64,000 nt of DNA, taken from positions 806,001 to 870,000 of the forward strand of contig NZ_CP072350.1 of assembly GCF_018127965.1 (NCBI RefSeq). The letters run 5' to 3'. The notes beneath the pieces were generated by a model, which worked only from the letters and a program-made list of their open reading frames with translations, had not been told where the DNA came from and searched no databases. The stretch is from Prevotella melaninogenica. GTDB lineage: Bacteria > Bacteroidota > Bacteroidia > Bacteroidales > Bacteroidaceae. Positions 1-7,877 of this stretch are shown piece by piece. Each line of letters starts with the position of its first letter. The first letter of the stretch is position 1. The translations under genes and the position numbers were made by a program.

Positions 1-324
1 CAGGGTAACCTTATAAAAGAAACCGATGAGGATAAGAAGTTTGAGAAGCTGCGCCTGAAACCTATAAATATCCTGCGCTGGCTTGAGCATGAGGGGTATA
101 TAGACAGGAAAACTGGAAAGGGTCAGGAGAAGTTCGTGAAACAAGGGGATGAGCCAGGTATTAGCATAAGTTTTGGCAAGATAGGTGCACCCAGCGCTAA
201 ATTTGAAAAAGACTCTGTTCTTTGGACGATTACCATAACCGATAAAGGCAGTGATATAACTTATACATGGAATGCCAAGAATGGAGAACAACTCAGCAAA
301 GAGATATTGCAAGCCATAGAATAA
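1..324 (+). CDS. C-terminal part of an unknown protein upstream of a T6SS PAAR/VgrG cluster
   Basis: The frame is open from base 1 to the TAA at 322-324, giving at least 107 residues; the true start lies left of the window. The visible part begins QGNLIKETDEDKKFEKL and is rich in charged residues. A likely beta-rich tail follows, containing SVLWTITITDKGSD and TYTWNAKNGEQ. I do not recognise the family. A GTG at 136 could be read as a start, but the codons before it continue the same reading style, so truncation by the window edge is the better reading. It lies 27 bases before the PAAR-like gene on the same strand, so it may belong to the same transcription unit. A role in the secretion cluster is inference from position only. 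Confidence 0.6.
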   Translation, partial: QGNLIKETDEDKKFEKLRLKPINILRWLEHEGYIDRKTGKGQEKFVKQGDEPGISISFGKIGAPSAKFEKDSVLWTITITDKGSDITYTWNAKNGEQLSKEILQAIE

Positions 325-351
325 AAAGATTGAATGAACTAAACAGAGTTT

Positions 352-696
352 ATGTCTAAAATTATAACTCACGGAGCAACAATGTATTGTTCCCTTGGCA
401 CAGAGAAACCTAACCTAACTGTGACGAGTCAAACATTCCGTAGGATAGCTGATGCTCTTGTTGGTACAGAAGGTGATAATAACGGGATGGTAAATATCCC
501 AAGTTTTGGAGTTTGCAAATGTAGTTCTCCGAATCCTCCTTGTCTTCCCCAGCCACAAGGCTGGCAGCAAACAACAAAGAAAGACAGTATCAATGGGATG
601 AAGAAGCTGACGGAGCAGTCATTCTGTATGTGTGCTAAAGGAGGAAGAATATCATTCGCTGATACAGGAAGTAATTCTTTTGTTGAAAGTGAATAA
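352..696 (+). CDS. DUF4280 / PAAR-like protein (T6SS spike tip candidate)
   Basis: A 114-residue protein with the layout of the DUF4280 family, which is PAAR-like. The N-terminus has MSKIITHGATMYCSLG, the middle has a Cys-rich stretch (GVCKCSSPNPPCLPQPQGW), and the C-terminus has FCMCAKGGRISFADTG. PAAR and PAAR-like proteins cap the VgrG trimer in type VI secretion and can carry effectors. This copy is a bare domain with no C-terminal toxin extension, so it is probably a structural tip. It sits directly before vgrG on the same strand, separated by a 210-base hairpin-bearing spacer. The family call is strong and the function follows from the context. A fused PAAR-like gene follows at 3641. Confidence 0.82.
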   Translation: MSKIITHGATMYCSLGTEKPNLTVTSQTFRRIADALVGTEGDNNGMVNIPSFGVCKCSSPNPPCLPQPQGWQQTTKKDSINGMKKLTEQSFCMCAKGGRISFADTGSNSFVESE

Positions 697-749
697 AACT
701 CAATCGGTCATTAAAACACAATATGTATAACTCTTTGATGCTATTGTTT

Positions 750-862
750 TCTAACATATTTTATTATCGAGCATCTTGCTTGTCTTTGTAACTTGACGTA
801 GCCCGCTACGCCTGCGCCCAAAAGTCAAACAATCTGCTCGATAATAAAACAAAATATGTTTA
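750..862. repeat. Long inverted repeat with GC-rich centre between the PAAR-like gene and vgrG
   Basis: Left arm near 752-773 (AACATATTTTATTATCGAGCA) pairs with a right arm near 834-860 (TGCTCGATAATAAAA, then a 3-base bulge CAA, then AATATGTT). The centre contains a small hairpin, CGTAG-CCCG-CTACG, and a second complementary pair, TTGAC near 793 and GTCAA near 824. The unit is symmetrical and far more GC-rich in the middle than the surrounding DNA. It has no T-run typical of a simple terminator. It could be a dispersed palindromic element, a structured RNA, or a processing site that sets VgrG levels relative to the PAAR-like gene. The structure is seen directly; the role is unknown. Confidence 0.6.
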
Positions 863-906
863 GGCTCTAATAACCGATTCGGCTTAATTTTATCTTAAAA
901 CAACCC

Positions 907-2724
907 ATGTCAATTCCTTTCAACCCCATCACTATCAGCGTAGGAAAGAAGTCTCTTTCTTCTTTTATTTCTCTACAAATCGAACAAAACATAGGTAAAC
1001 ACCACCGTTTCCAAATGTCTGTTGAATTGGAAACGGGTAGCAATAGATATGTACACAATATCAATAGCAGCAAGGACTGGCTCGGAGAAAGCATCGTCGT
1101 TAAGGTAGCAAACACTCCTATCTTCGTTGGTGTGGTGACAAATGTACAGTTACACAGAGAAGGAAGTGACTTTGGATGTATCATCGTTTCAGGTTATTCT
1201 GCTACTTACAGAATGGAAACGGCACACAGCTGCTTCTCATGGAATGACACAACCATTGGAAATGTGGTTAAGAAACTATGCGAACAAGCTAAGGTGCAGT
1301 TGGAGTTAAATCCTGCATTCAAGGAAAACAAAGACTATATTTGCCAATATGAAGAATCGGACTTCGACTTTATCCGTCGTCTTGCACATCAGTATCAAGA
1401 ATGGATGTATTTCGATGGAACAAAACTCATCTTTGGTAAACCAAGGAAATTGGCTGACCCTATAATATTGGAATATGGAACGACGTTGTCTTCACTTGAC
1501 ATTGGGTTACAGACCCTCGCACGCTCTGAGCAGGTGTTCTCTTATCACTCTGGTGCTGACCGTGAGATGCAACGTATGACACCAGACTTGGTCTATGGTC
1601 ATGACAAACTTTCGGGCGATGCTTTCCGTGCATCATTAGGTATGTTCTCAAAACCCGCACGACAGCATGCGCTGCCACGTATAAGCGATGAGTCAGAACT
1701 TATTAATTACATGGGGCGTAAGCAGGCAGCTGAAACGGCAGAAACACATTACATCACGGCTGAGAGTCAGGTGCCAACCCTGCGTGTCGGTTCTGTCGTA
1801 AGTCTCTACAGCTCGTTCTTAGAGCGTGTAGGAAACATATCAAAAGAGAGTTTGGGTAACTTTATCATCATTGAGATAACCCATGAGGTGAGCCAAGGCA
1901 GCTACTACAAGAACCGCTTTAAGGCTATCCCTGCAACGATAAAGGCATTACCAAGTCCAAAGGTGCGTATGCCATTAGCTGAAACACAGATGGCAACTGT
2001 GCTTAGTAATGCTGACCCTGAGGGAAAGGGCCGTGTTCGTGTACGTATGAACTGGCAGACGGATGGTATGCAGACAGGCTGGGTGCGTGTGATGACCCCT
2101 GATGGCGGTAGCAGTAGTGACGTAAAGAGTAACCGTGGATTTGTGTTTATCCCAGAGGTAGGCGACCAAGTCCTCCTCGGTTTCCGCCATGGAGACCCTG
2201 CAAGACCTTACGTTATGGGTAGTCTGTTTAATGGAACAACTGGTGGTGGCGGTGGTCAAGGCAACAACTGCAAGAGCCTTACCACACGAAGTGGTAGTTC
2301 CCTTAAGCTTGATGATTCTGCAGGTAGCGTCACATTGCACGACAAGGGTGGCGTAAGTATGAATTTTGATGGTGGTGGCAACTCTACGTTGAACGCAAAA
2401 GCTACTCACTCGGTAAGTGCAGGAAATAATGCTTCTGTGAATGTCGGCAAGGGAAAGTGTTTGCTAAATATGGACAGTGCAGGAAATATAACACTGGATG
2501 GAAATTCTACGATAACATTATCAGTTAAGTCAAGTAAGATTATAATAAATGAATCAAGCATTACGCTGGAATCTCCGAATATATATGTCAAGGGAACAAC
2601 ACAGACTGTTGTCGGACCAAATGAAAATTTGGGTGTAACCGTTTCAGCTGATGGTCTTGTAGACATTGTGGGTAGCCCTGTCAACATTAACCAAGGTAAA
2701 GACGGAGTTGTCAATATAAAATAA
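907..2724 (+). CDS. vgrG: T6SS spike protein VgrG (TssI)
   Basis: A 605-residue VgrG. Residues 1 to about 350 match the gp27-like base, including FIRRLAHQYQEWMYFDG. An OB-fold gp5-like domain follows (about 355-450), with GKGRVRVRMNWQTDG, GWVRVMTPDGG and the typical FIPEVGDQVLLGFRHGDP then RPYVMGSLFNG. The C-terminal 150 residues are Gly/Ser/Asn-rich repeats of the needle-like beta-helix kind (SLKLDDSAGSVTLHDKGG). It trimerises to form the puncturing spike on the Hcp tube. There is no extra C-terminal toxin domain, so cargo is probably loaded through PAAR-like partners encoded on each side. Length is normal for the Bacteroidetes form. The next gene starts 10 bases after the stop, so it is likely co-transcribed. 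Confidence 0.95.
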   Translation: MSIPFNPITISVGKKSLSSFISLQIEQNIGKHHRFQMSVELETGSNRYVHNINSSKDWLGESIVVKVANTPIFVGVVTNVQLHREGSDFGCIIVSGYSATYRMETAHSCFSWNDTTIGNVVKKLCEQAKVQLELNPAFKENKDYICQYEESDFDFIRRLAHQYQEWMYFDGTKLIFGKPRKLADPIILEYGTTLSSLDIGLQTLARSEQVFSYHSGADREMQRMTPDLVYGHDKLSGDAFRASLGMFSKPARQHALPRISDESELINYMGRKQAAETAETHYITAESQVPTLRVGSVVSLYSSFLERVGNISKESLGNFIIIEITHEVSQGSYYKNRFKAIPATIKALPSPKVRMPLAETQMATVLSNADPEGKGRVRVRMNWQTDGMQTGWVRVMTPDGGSSSDVKSNRGFVFIPEVGDQVLLGFRHGDPARPYVMGSLFNGTTGGGGGQGNNCKSLTTRSGSSLKLDDSAGSVTLHDKGGVSMNFDGGGNSTLNAKATHSVSAGNNASVNVGKGKCLLNMDSAGNITLDGNSTITLSVKSSKIIINESSITLESPNIYVKGTTQTVVGPNENLGVTVSADGLVDIVGSPVNINQGKDGVVNIK

Positions 2725-2734
2725 CGCGTAGATA

Positions 2735-3637
2735 ATGAGTTTGATAGATCGATTACACGGTCACGTTCAAGAAGGTGGTCTGACACAAAGAGACTATAAG
2801 TACCGTTGTGTACAGACCATCACCACGAAGCTTGATGAGATACCTGTCAGTACTATTGTCAGTAAGAAAGATTATTCTGTAGAGAGGTTCATGGATGCAG
2901 AGGGAACACAGGGCTTTGCCTTCAGTGTTAAAGATGATATTCCTTCTGTCTTTCCTGAGCAAGGCCAAGAGGCTTTGGTTTTGACAAATGAACTTGAGAA
3001 TATAAAGACAAAAGTAATAGTCTGGATAGATTCAAATACAGGAATGATAACCAAACTTCTCAACCATGAGGAGATTATAGCACTATGGGAGGATAAGAAA
3101 CAGCATCTCACGAGCAAATATAAGTTCTTAAAAGGAACGGCTGGAAGCAATGCTTTAAATAATCTGATAAAGATGGAAGATAAGATTATCTATGAATATG
3201 ATAATCTTATGGCAAGCTTGAGTATAATACCTTTTTATTCCATCTTTTTTGGACCTCATTTAGTGACTGATGACCTTCAGTCTGGACACAGTACCATTCC
3301 TTATACTTCAAAACTCTTCCCAGGAAATAATTTCAGCTTAAAGCTGGAGAGAATGATCGAGAAGCAAGATGATGGATTATTATTAGTTAATCACAAAGCA
3401 AAGAACGATAAAGAATCGCATTTTAGTGAGGCTATTCGCAAAGCATACGATCAGAAGATTAAACCTGTCATCCAATATGGTTTTACTGAGTATGAAATTG
3501 AGGTTAAACAACAGTCTTCGATTGACCCAGCTGAACATTGCCTTGCAAAGGGGAATTTAAACATAGACGAAGAAGTTACTGACAATGTTACATTAAGCGT
3601 GGACTTACAAGTCAGAAAACTGAAAAACAAAATATAA
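2735..3637 (+). CDS. Unknown 300-aa protein between vgrG and a PAAR-like effector gene
   Basis: A soluble-looking protein starting MSLIDRLHGHVQEGG, with no signal peptide and no clear membrane segment. It has two halves: residues 15-110 are beta-rich (KYRCVQTITTKLDE, TKVIVWIDSNTGMI) and residues 115-300 are mixed. I do not recognise a family. It lies 10 bases after vgrG and 3 bases before the PAAR-like effector gene, so translation of the three is probably coupled. That position is typical of adaptor or chaperone proteins that load one effector onto VgrG. It does not resemble the DUF1795/EagR or DUF4123 adaptors I know. The adaptor role is inference from position. Confidence 0.75.
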   Translation: MSLIDRLHGHVQEGGLTQRDYKYRCVQTITTKLDEIPVSTIVSKKDYSVERFMDAEGTQGFAFSVKDDIPSVFPEQGQEALVLTNELENIKTKVIVWIDSNTGMITKLLNHEEIIALWEDKKQHLTSKYKFLKGTAGSNALNNLIKMEDKIIYEYDNLMASLSIIPFYSIFFGPHLVTDDLQSGHSTIPYTSKLFPGNNFSLKLERMIEKQDDGLLLVNHKAKNDKESHFSEAIRKAYDQKIKPVIQYGFTEYEIEVKQQSSIDPAEHCLAKGNLNIDEEVTDNVTLSVDLQVRKLKNKI

Positions 3638-3640
3638 ATT

Positions 3641-4963
3641 ATGGGACAGTCTTATATACGAGAAGGGACGAATGTAGTTTGTACGAATATGACTTGTGGC
3701 ACACCACAATTACTTCTTCAAGGAGCACAGAATGGTCTGGTGATTAATAAGTCTTCTGATAAACCTGTGTTGAATATTGATGCCAAGAAGATATCTGCAC
3801 CCTTTGCCTGCAAGATGGCAACCAAAGTTTGGGGTGGTTTGCAAAGTCTCCTTTTGGGAGTTGCTGTTGGTGCAGCTGTAGTATTCTTAGTAGCAGCCAC
3901 AATTGTAACCTGTGGTGCAGCTTTACCTGACATAATAGGAGCTATTGCTATAACGAGTGAAGCCGTTGCCTTAACATCTATTGCCGTTGGCGGACTTGCC
4001 GCAGGATATGCTGAACATAGGAAGTAAAAGGGATTAGAGCATGATTGCGATGTAACAGAGCAATCGACATGGTTGACATATCATCCAGATGTTCATATAG
4101 AGGGAGCAAATGCTTTATTAAACAAATCACATATGCTTTGTAATACTGGTGGCACTATTAATATTATCCTTGACCCAGAGATCGCAAAAGCAGCAGCAGC
4201 TTATATTTCTAAGATGAATAGTCTTGAAAAACAAGAACAAGAAAACAACAAATTCTGGCAAGGTGTTGTAAGTGGTCTTACGGGTGGAGCAACGCCTATC
4301 GCTTTGGCTATTTCTGCCGGTCTTTATACAGGAGCATTGGATTTTCTTAATTTCTGGAATGATGATAGTTTAGGAGAGACAAGAACCTCTAATAACGATA
4401 ATCCCCCTTTGGGAAACTCTGTTAAGAATTCTGTTGGGACTAATGTTTATGGTTCAGGAGTTGGCGGAGGTGCTGATAGTGCCGTATCGACAGGCGTAGA
4501 TGCACATAAGGCTGGCGCTGAAAAGGGTGCAGAAATAGATTCACAGATAAGCTCAAAGACTGCAGAAGCTAATAAGCAAGCGGAAAAAGCAATTGAAAAT
4601 AAGTTAGGCGCAATGGAAACGCATACTGCTGCAGAAGAATGGGGGAAGGAAGCGGGACGCCGTGCATCAAGTGGAGCAAGTAGTTCTTCGGTGGAGTCTG
4701 CTAAGACGGCTGAAGGAATGTTAGGGCGAACTTCTGAAGAGTATGGGAAACGAATAACACAAGCTGTCAAAAATCAGGCAGAAATTCTTGCAGAGAAAAC
4801 AACACTTGAAGAAGGAAAAGAAGCAGCTGTTAACGCTGCTAAGAGAGGAGCATGGAAAGAGGGTGCAAAGAATTTTGGAATGGCATTAGGTGTCGGTTTG
4901 GCTGGCGGTGCTGTTAATTACTTTATAGAGGATAATGGTAATGATAACGAAGCAAGCTATTGA
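3641..4963 (+). pseudogene. PAAR-like transmembrane effector candidate, split by an in-frame TAA
   Basis: Two open segments lie in the same frame: 3641-4027 (128 aa) and about 4028-4963. They are separated only by the TAA at 4025-4027. The codons after the stop read KGLEHDCDVTEQSTWLTYHP without another stop, and no good start codon lies near. Joined, they give about 440 residues. The order is a PAAR-like N-terminus (MGQSYIREGTNVVCTNMTCG), a hydrophobic segment (about 65-125), the second PAAR-like half (ALLNKSHMLCNTGGTINIIL), a further hydrophobic stretch, a long Ala/Glu/Lys-rich coiled coil and a Gly-rich hairpin near the end. This is the layout of a PAAR-type effector with a C-terminal variable region. 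The stop may be a real inactivating mutation, a readthrough site or a base error. Confidence 0.75.
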
Positions 4964-5060
4964 GAATAAAGTGGCAAAATTTTCAAAAAAAGTAAATTCA
5001 CTTGAAGAAAATATTGAAAAATATAATTCAGATTATATGGGTATAATATCAAATTCATAA
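4941..5060 (+). CDS. Possible 39-aa coiled-coil protein overlapping the effector gene
   Basis: ATG at 4941 opens a 39-residue frame that overlaps the last 23 bases of the effector gene and stops 4 bases before the next gene. It starts MITKQAIENKVAKFSKK and continues with SLEENIEKYNSD. The composition is helical and charged, like a short coiled coil. The tight packing between two genes supports a real gene. Alternatively it could be a shifted continuation of the effector's own coiled-coil tail. The family is unknown. Confidence 0.4.
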   Translation: MITKQAIENKVAKFSKKVNSLEENIEKYNSDYMGIISNS

Positions 5061-5064
5061 AACA

Positions 5065-5478
5065 ATGAGCAACTTTTATTCAAGAATACCAGCCATAGGA
5101 GCTACATTAGGAACAGTGTTTGCACTTACTGTGGCAACACCACTGCTTGTTAGCCTTATTGCAAAGTTTACGCTCGGTGGCAACAAGGCTGCTGTGCCGT
5201 ATGCAGATACATACATTCGTAATTCGGATACCATAGTAGTTCAGATACCAGACATAACTCTGATTACACCAATTGATAAAGTTTTCACTTCGCGTGCTTG
5301 GTTTGCAGGAATGGCACATTCACAAAAATCAACTTATGAGCAGATATGTTTTTACTCCCCTGAATATAAAAGACATTTAGCTGTTATTTCATTTATAGGA
5401 GGGTATAATGTAGTACAAGGTAAGACTAACAAGAAAGTTTGGTATGACGTAGAAAAAGAAAGTTTAACCCAAGTTTAA
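5065..5478 (+). CDS. Small membrane-anchored protein, candidate immunity protein, ending at an IS terminus
   Basis: A 137-residue protein with one hydrophobic N-terminal segment (about 10-35, containing GTVFALTVATPLLVSLIA) and a likely exported domain. It follows the PAAR-like effector region closely, the usual place for an immunity gene. The domain resembles the orphan at 10033-10740: YADTYIRNSDTIVVQIP against YLETYINDSEIVQIELP, then FYSPEYKRHLAVISFIGG against FYDAKIKKYIAICMFEG. The last codons and stop (5468-5478) lie inside the 13-bp inverted repeat that ends the neighbouring insertion element. The native C-terminus may therefore be lost. The immunity role is inference. Confidence 0.6.
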   Translation: MSNFYSRIPAIGATLGTVFALTVATPLLVSLIAKFTLGGNKAAVPYADTYIRNSDTIVVQIPDITLITPIDKVFTSRAWFAGMAHSQKSTYEQICFYSPEYKRHLAVISFIGGYNVVQGKTNKKVWYDVEKESLTQV

Positions 5479-7570
5479 CACCCACCTTCGCCTAATTGTT
5501 GCTGTCACCATACTTTCCTCGTTTTTCTTATGGGCTCTGTGTCCTACAAATTTTATTCTTTTTGAATGGTGAGTGTTTTAAGTCCAACTTATCGTATATT
5601 TGTTTTGCTTGCTTCGAAGGACTACTACATTGGCGCATCTCGATGGTTTCACCTAATGGATTCTTCCCTTTTGTGGTGACGAGCTTTTGGATGCTCATAC
5701 GTCGTACTATCTCGGTCCAGTAACAGGATTCTCCTTCTCGTTTTAATTGACAACGGATGGTGTTTACCACCCAGTAGGCTAATAAACCGAAGAAAAGGTG
5801 TGCATCGCTTCGCTCATCTTTCTGATGATAGATAGGACGGAGGTTGAGATCATTCTTTAGTTGTCTGTTCGTACATTCTATCTCACGAATAAGATTGTAG
5901 TATTCCCATGTCACACGCTCAGAAAGTGTCCTGACATTGCTGCGGAGGAAATAGACTCCGTGACCAGATTCCATTTCCGAGAGGTCTTTTATCTCCCAGT
6001 CTACACGCAGCATCTCCTTGGGTTTCTTCTCGTTTTTTATGTAGCTAATCCGGTAGAACTTCACTATAGAATGGTACTTCTGTATGGCACGTCCTGTACG
6101 TTCAACAACCTTTTCATAGGTTTTTGTTCCACCTTTCTTGGAGATTCCTTCGTTTATCCTCTGCAGTTCCATCTCAAAACGCTCTCTCCAAACCCTGTTC
6201 ATGGACGACTCTGTCATAGCTTTCGAAGGAGATGTTATTTCGAGATAATAATCCTCATCATCCTCTGTCTTAACCTCTTTCAGCGTTATCTTCTGCCGAC
6301 GGGCATCCATTACCGTAACGCTCTTGTTATCATCACTGAGCGTATAGTCTTTCATTTTCGTACGGGATACGCAGAGATAATTGTAACCCTTTCTCTTTAT
6401 TAGCTCCAAGTTCTCTTCCGTGGCAACACCTGCATCCATGACAACGAGCGTATCCTTTGTTCGTGATGGATTCCTCTTTGCTAACGTATCAATCATATTG
6501 GGTAGAGACTTGGGATCTGCTGTATTACCCTCCAAGATAGAAGAATAACGTATAAAACCTTCTTTATTGATACATAATGCAAGTACAAGTAGCTTACAGT
6601 CAGAGCGTTTTTCTTTTGAACGACCGAACTTGGCTTTATCACTATTACGCTTACTACCCTCGAAATAGAAGTTGGTTAAGTCGAAGAGCATCAACTTGTT
6701 GTCTATATTCAAGAGATCGTCAGTAACGCTGCACAAATGACGCTCTAACTGTTCCTTTAGTTCATATAACTTGTCAGTGATTTTATACAGAGAATTGATC
6801 CCTGGTGTCCAGCCAGGAGCTCCACTATAAAGTTCAGCGGCAGCCGAGTTATCGCGCAAATAATAATAAGATGAACATTCAGAGACAGCATATACCGTAC
6901 GGACAATCAATGCTGACAAAGCCGTGTGTATCGCATTCTCCGTCCACCCATTTTTGCGCAGAAAACCCTCTAACTGCAGCTTGTCTATTGTCTGCTTGCA
7001 GAGCCACTCTGCGCCAACATTCCTTGCGTCAGTATAGTTTGCCGTCTCAAGGTCAATATAGTTCTCATATTTTCTCAGCGACTTCTGCTCTTCCTTATTA
7101 AACCGATCGATTCCACCTTCTTTCTCCATACGGCTCCACCATTCGTCAGCCTTTGCCTGTTCAATAGGAGTAAGTCCGTCAAGATGTTTTTTAAAAAGCG
7201 AGGGTGTACTTCTGGTTTTGAAGCGTTCGGTAAGAGCGTATGCAATTTTTCGAACCTGTACAGCAGTAAGTGAAAGTTCGAACCCGATGTTCAACAGAAT
7301 TAGCGAATGTACATGACCCTGCACATCACGATATGACTCCTTGATGCGATAATAAGGAGCTATGTCGCCTGTGGCAGGGTTGAATCGTGTCTGTACATTT
7401 GCGTGCATGAGTGCAAAGTAACAAAATATTTTGATATGGCTGTGTCCTACAAATCGGATTTTACTCCTCGCAACAATACCCTATACTTGATTATCAATCA
7501 TTTATCAAATTGATACTACACAAAACATCCCGAAAATTTATGAAAAATAATTTTGCCTGTTAAACTTGGG
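5468..7570 (-). mobile_element. IS1634/IS4-like insertion element of about 2.1 kb
   Basis: A perfect 13-bp inverted repeat, CCCAAGTTTAACA, at 5468-5480 and its complement at 7558-7570 brackets one intact transposase gene. I see no convincing flanking target duplication, so the exact ends are provisional or one flank has been rearranged. A 15-bp direct repeat, CTGTGTCCTACAAAT, lies just inside each end (5537-5551 and 7440-7454). It could be a subterminal transposase-binding site. The right end stops five bases before a 22-bp-period repeat array. Confidence 0.7.
5528..7408 (-). CDS. IS1634-family DDE transposase
   Basis: A 626-residue transposase with the IS1634/IS4-type layout. The first 230 residues are a DNA-binding and helical region. 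The catalytic fold follows, with LFDLTNFYFEGSK (Asp near 243), TLVVMDAGVATEENLELI (Asp near 325) and the C-terminal REIECTNRQLKNDLNLRP with the third acidic residue. The Y-x2-R-x3-E-x6-K-like spacing around IECTNRQLK is typical of the family. It is full length with no stops, so the element may be active. The last codons (ICRTQSP) are encoded by one copy of the 15-bp subterminal direct repeat. Confidence 0.9.
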   Translation of the reverse strand: MHANVQTRFNPATGDIAPYYRIKESYRDVQGHVHSLILLNIGFELSLTAVQVRKIAYALTERFKTRSTPSLFKKHLDGLTPIEQAKADEWWSRMEKEGGIDRFNKEEQKSLRKYENYIDLETANYTDARNVGAEWLCKQTIDKLQLEGFLRKNGWTENAIHTALSALIVRTVYAVSECSSYYYLRDNSAAAELYSGAPGWTPGINSLYKITDKLYELKEQLERHLCSVTDDLLNIDNKLMLFDLTNFYFEGSKRNSDKAKFGRSKEKRSDCKLLVLALCINKEGFIRYSSILEGNTADPKSLPNMIDTLAKRNPSRTKDTLVVMDAGVATEENLELIKRKGYNYLCVSRTKMKDYTLSDDNKSVTVMDARRQKITLKEVKTEDDEDYYLEITSPSKAMTESSMNRVWRERFEMELQRINEGISKKGGTKTYEKVVERTGRAIQKYHSIVKFYRISYIKNEKKPKEMLRVDWEIKDLSEMESGHGVYFLRSNVRTLSERVTWEYYNLIREIECTNRQLKNDLNLRPIYHQKDERSDAHLFFGLLAYWVVNTIRCQLKREGESCYWTEIVRRMSIQKLVTTKGKNPLGETIEMRQCSSPSKQAKQIYDKLDLKHSPFKKNKICRTQSP

Positions 7571-7575
7571 GTAGG

Positions 7576-7738
7576 TGCCCTTTTGAAGTCCAATTAAGCA
7601 CCTTTTACTTTACTACTTTATAACTAATTGATTTTCTGTTGATTGCAGACCTGATTCGTATATGTGTTTTTGCCGTTAGTTATAGATGTTTTCTTTGAAA
7701 TTATGTAATGATTTTTTAAATCTTTGTCTACAAAAGAA
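7576..7738 (+). repeat. Dispersed repeat family A, copy 1 (two 22-bp units plus about 140-bp tail)
   Basis: Two units with the core T/CGCCCTTTTG-type word start at 7576 and 7598, a 22-bp step. A tail to about 7738 follows. The unit and tail match 52641-52798 at roughly 85% by eye, through CTTTATAACTAATTGATTT, TTTTGCCGTTA and GAAATTATGTAATGATTTTT. The array appears cut on its left by the insertion element ending at 7570. It lies downstream of tssC and codes for nothing obvious. Confidence 0.75.
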
Positions 7739-7762
7739 GTTTATAGATGGATTCATAAATAC

Positions 7763-7793
7763 AAAAAAAGTAGGCTGGAATAACCAGCCTACT
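7763..7793 (-). terminator. Rho-independent terminator of tssC
   Basis: A perfect 10-bp stem AGTAGGCTGG/CCAGCCTACT (7769-7778 with 7784-7793) and a 5-base loop. Read on the minus strand it is followed by a run of seven T. It lies 85 bases after the tssC stop and fits the end of the tssB-tssC transcript. Confidence 0.88.
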
Positions 7794-7877
7794 AAATGTC
7801 CATTACATCTAAAAATCTGAGTGTAAGAAACAAGTCTTATCACTCTAACTTTCTGAAGACCAAGAAATAAGAGTAAC

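Noticed and set aside
1975..2786. Long minus-strand frames inside vgrG
   Set aside because: They are shadows of the vgrG reading frame, low in complexity (His/Thr/Cys-rich), with no start context.
5537..7454. 15-bp direct repeats CTGTGTCCTACAAAT as a target duplication of the IS1634-like element
   Set aside because: One copy encodes the transposase C-terminus, and a 13-bp inverted repeat lies outside both copies, so the repeats are internal to the element.
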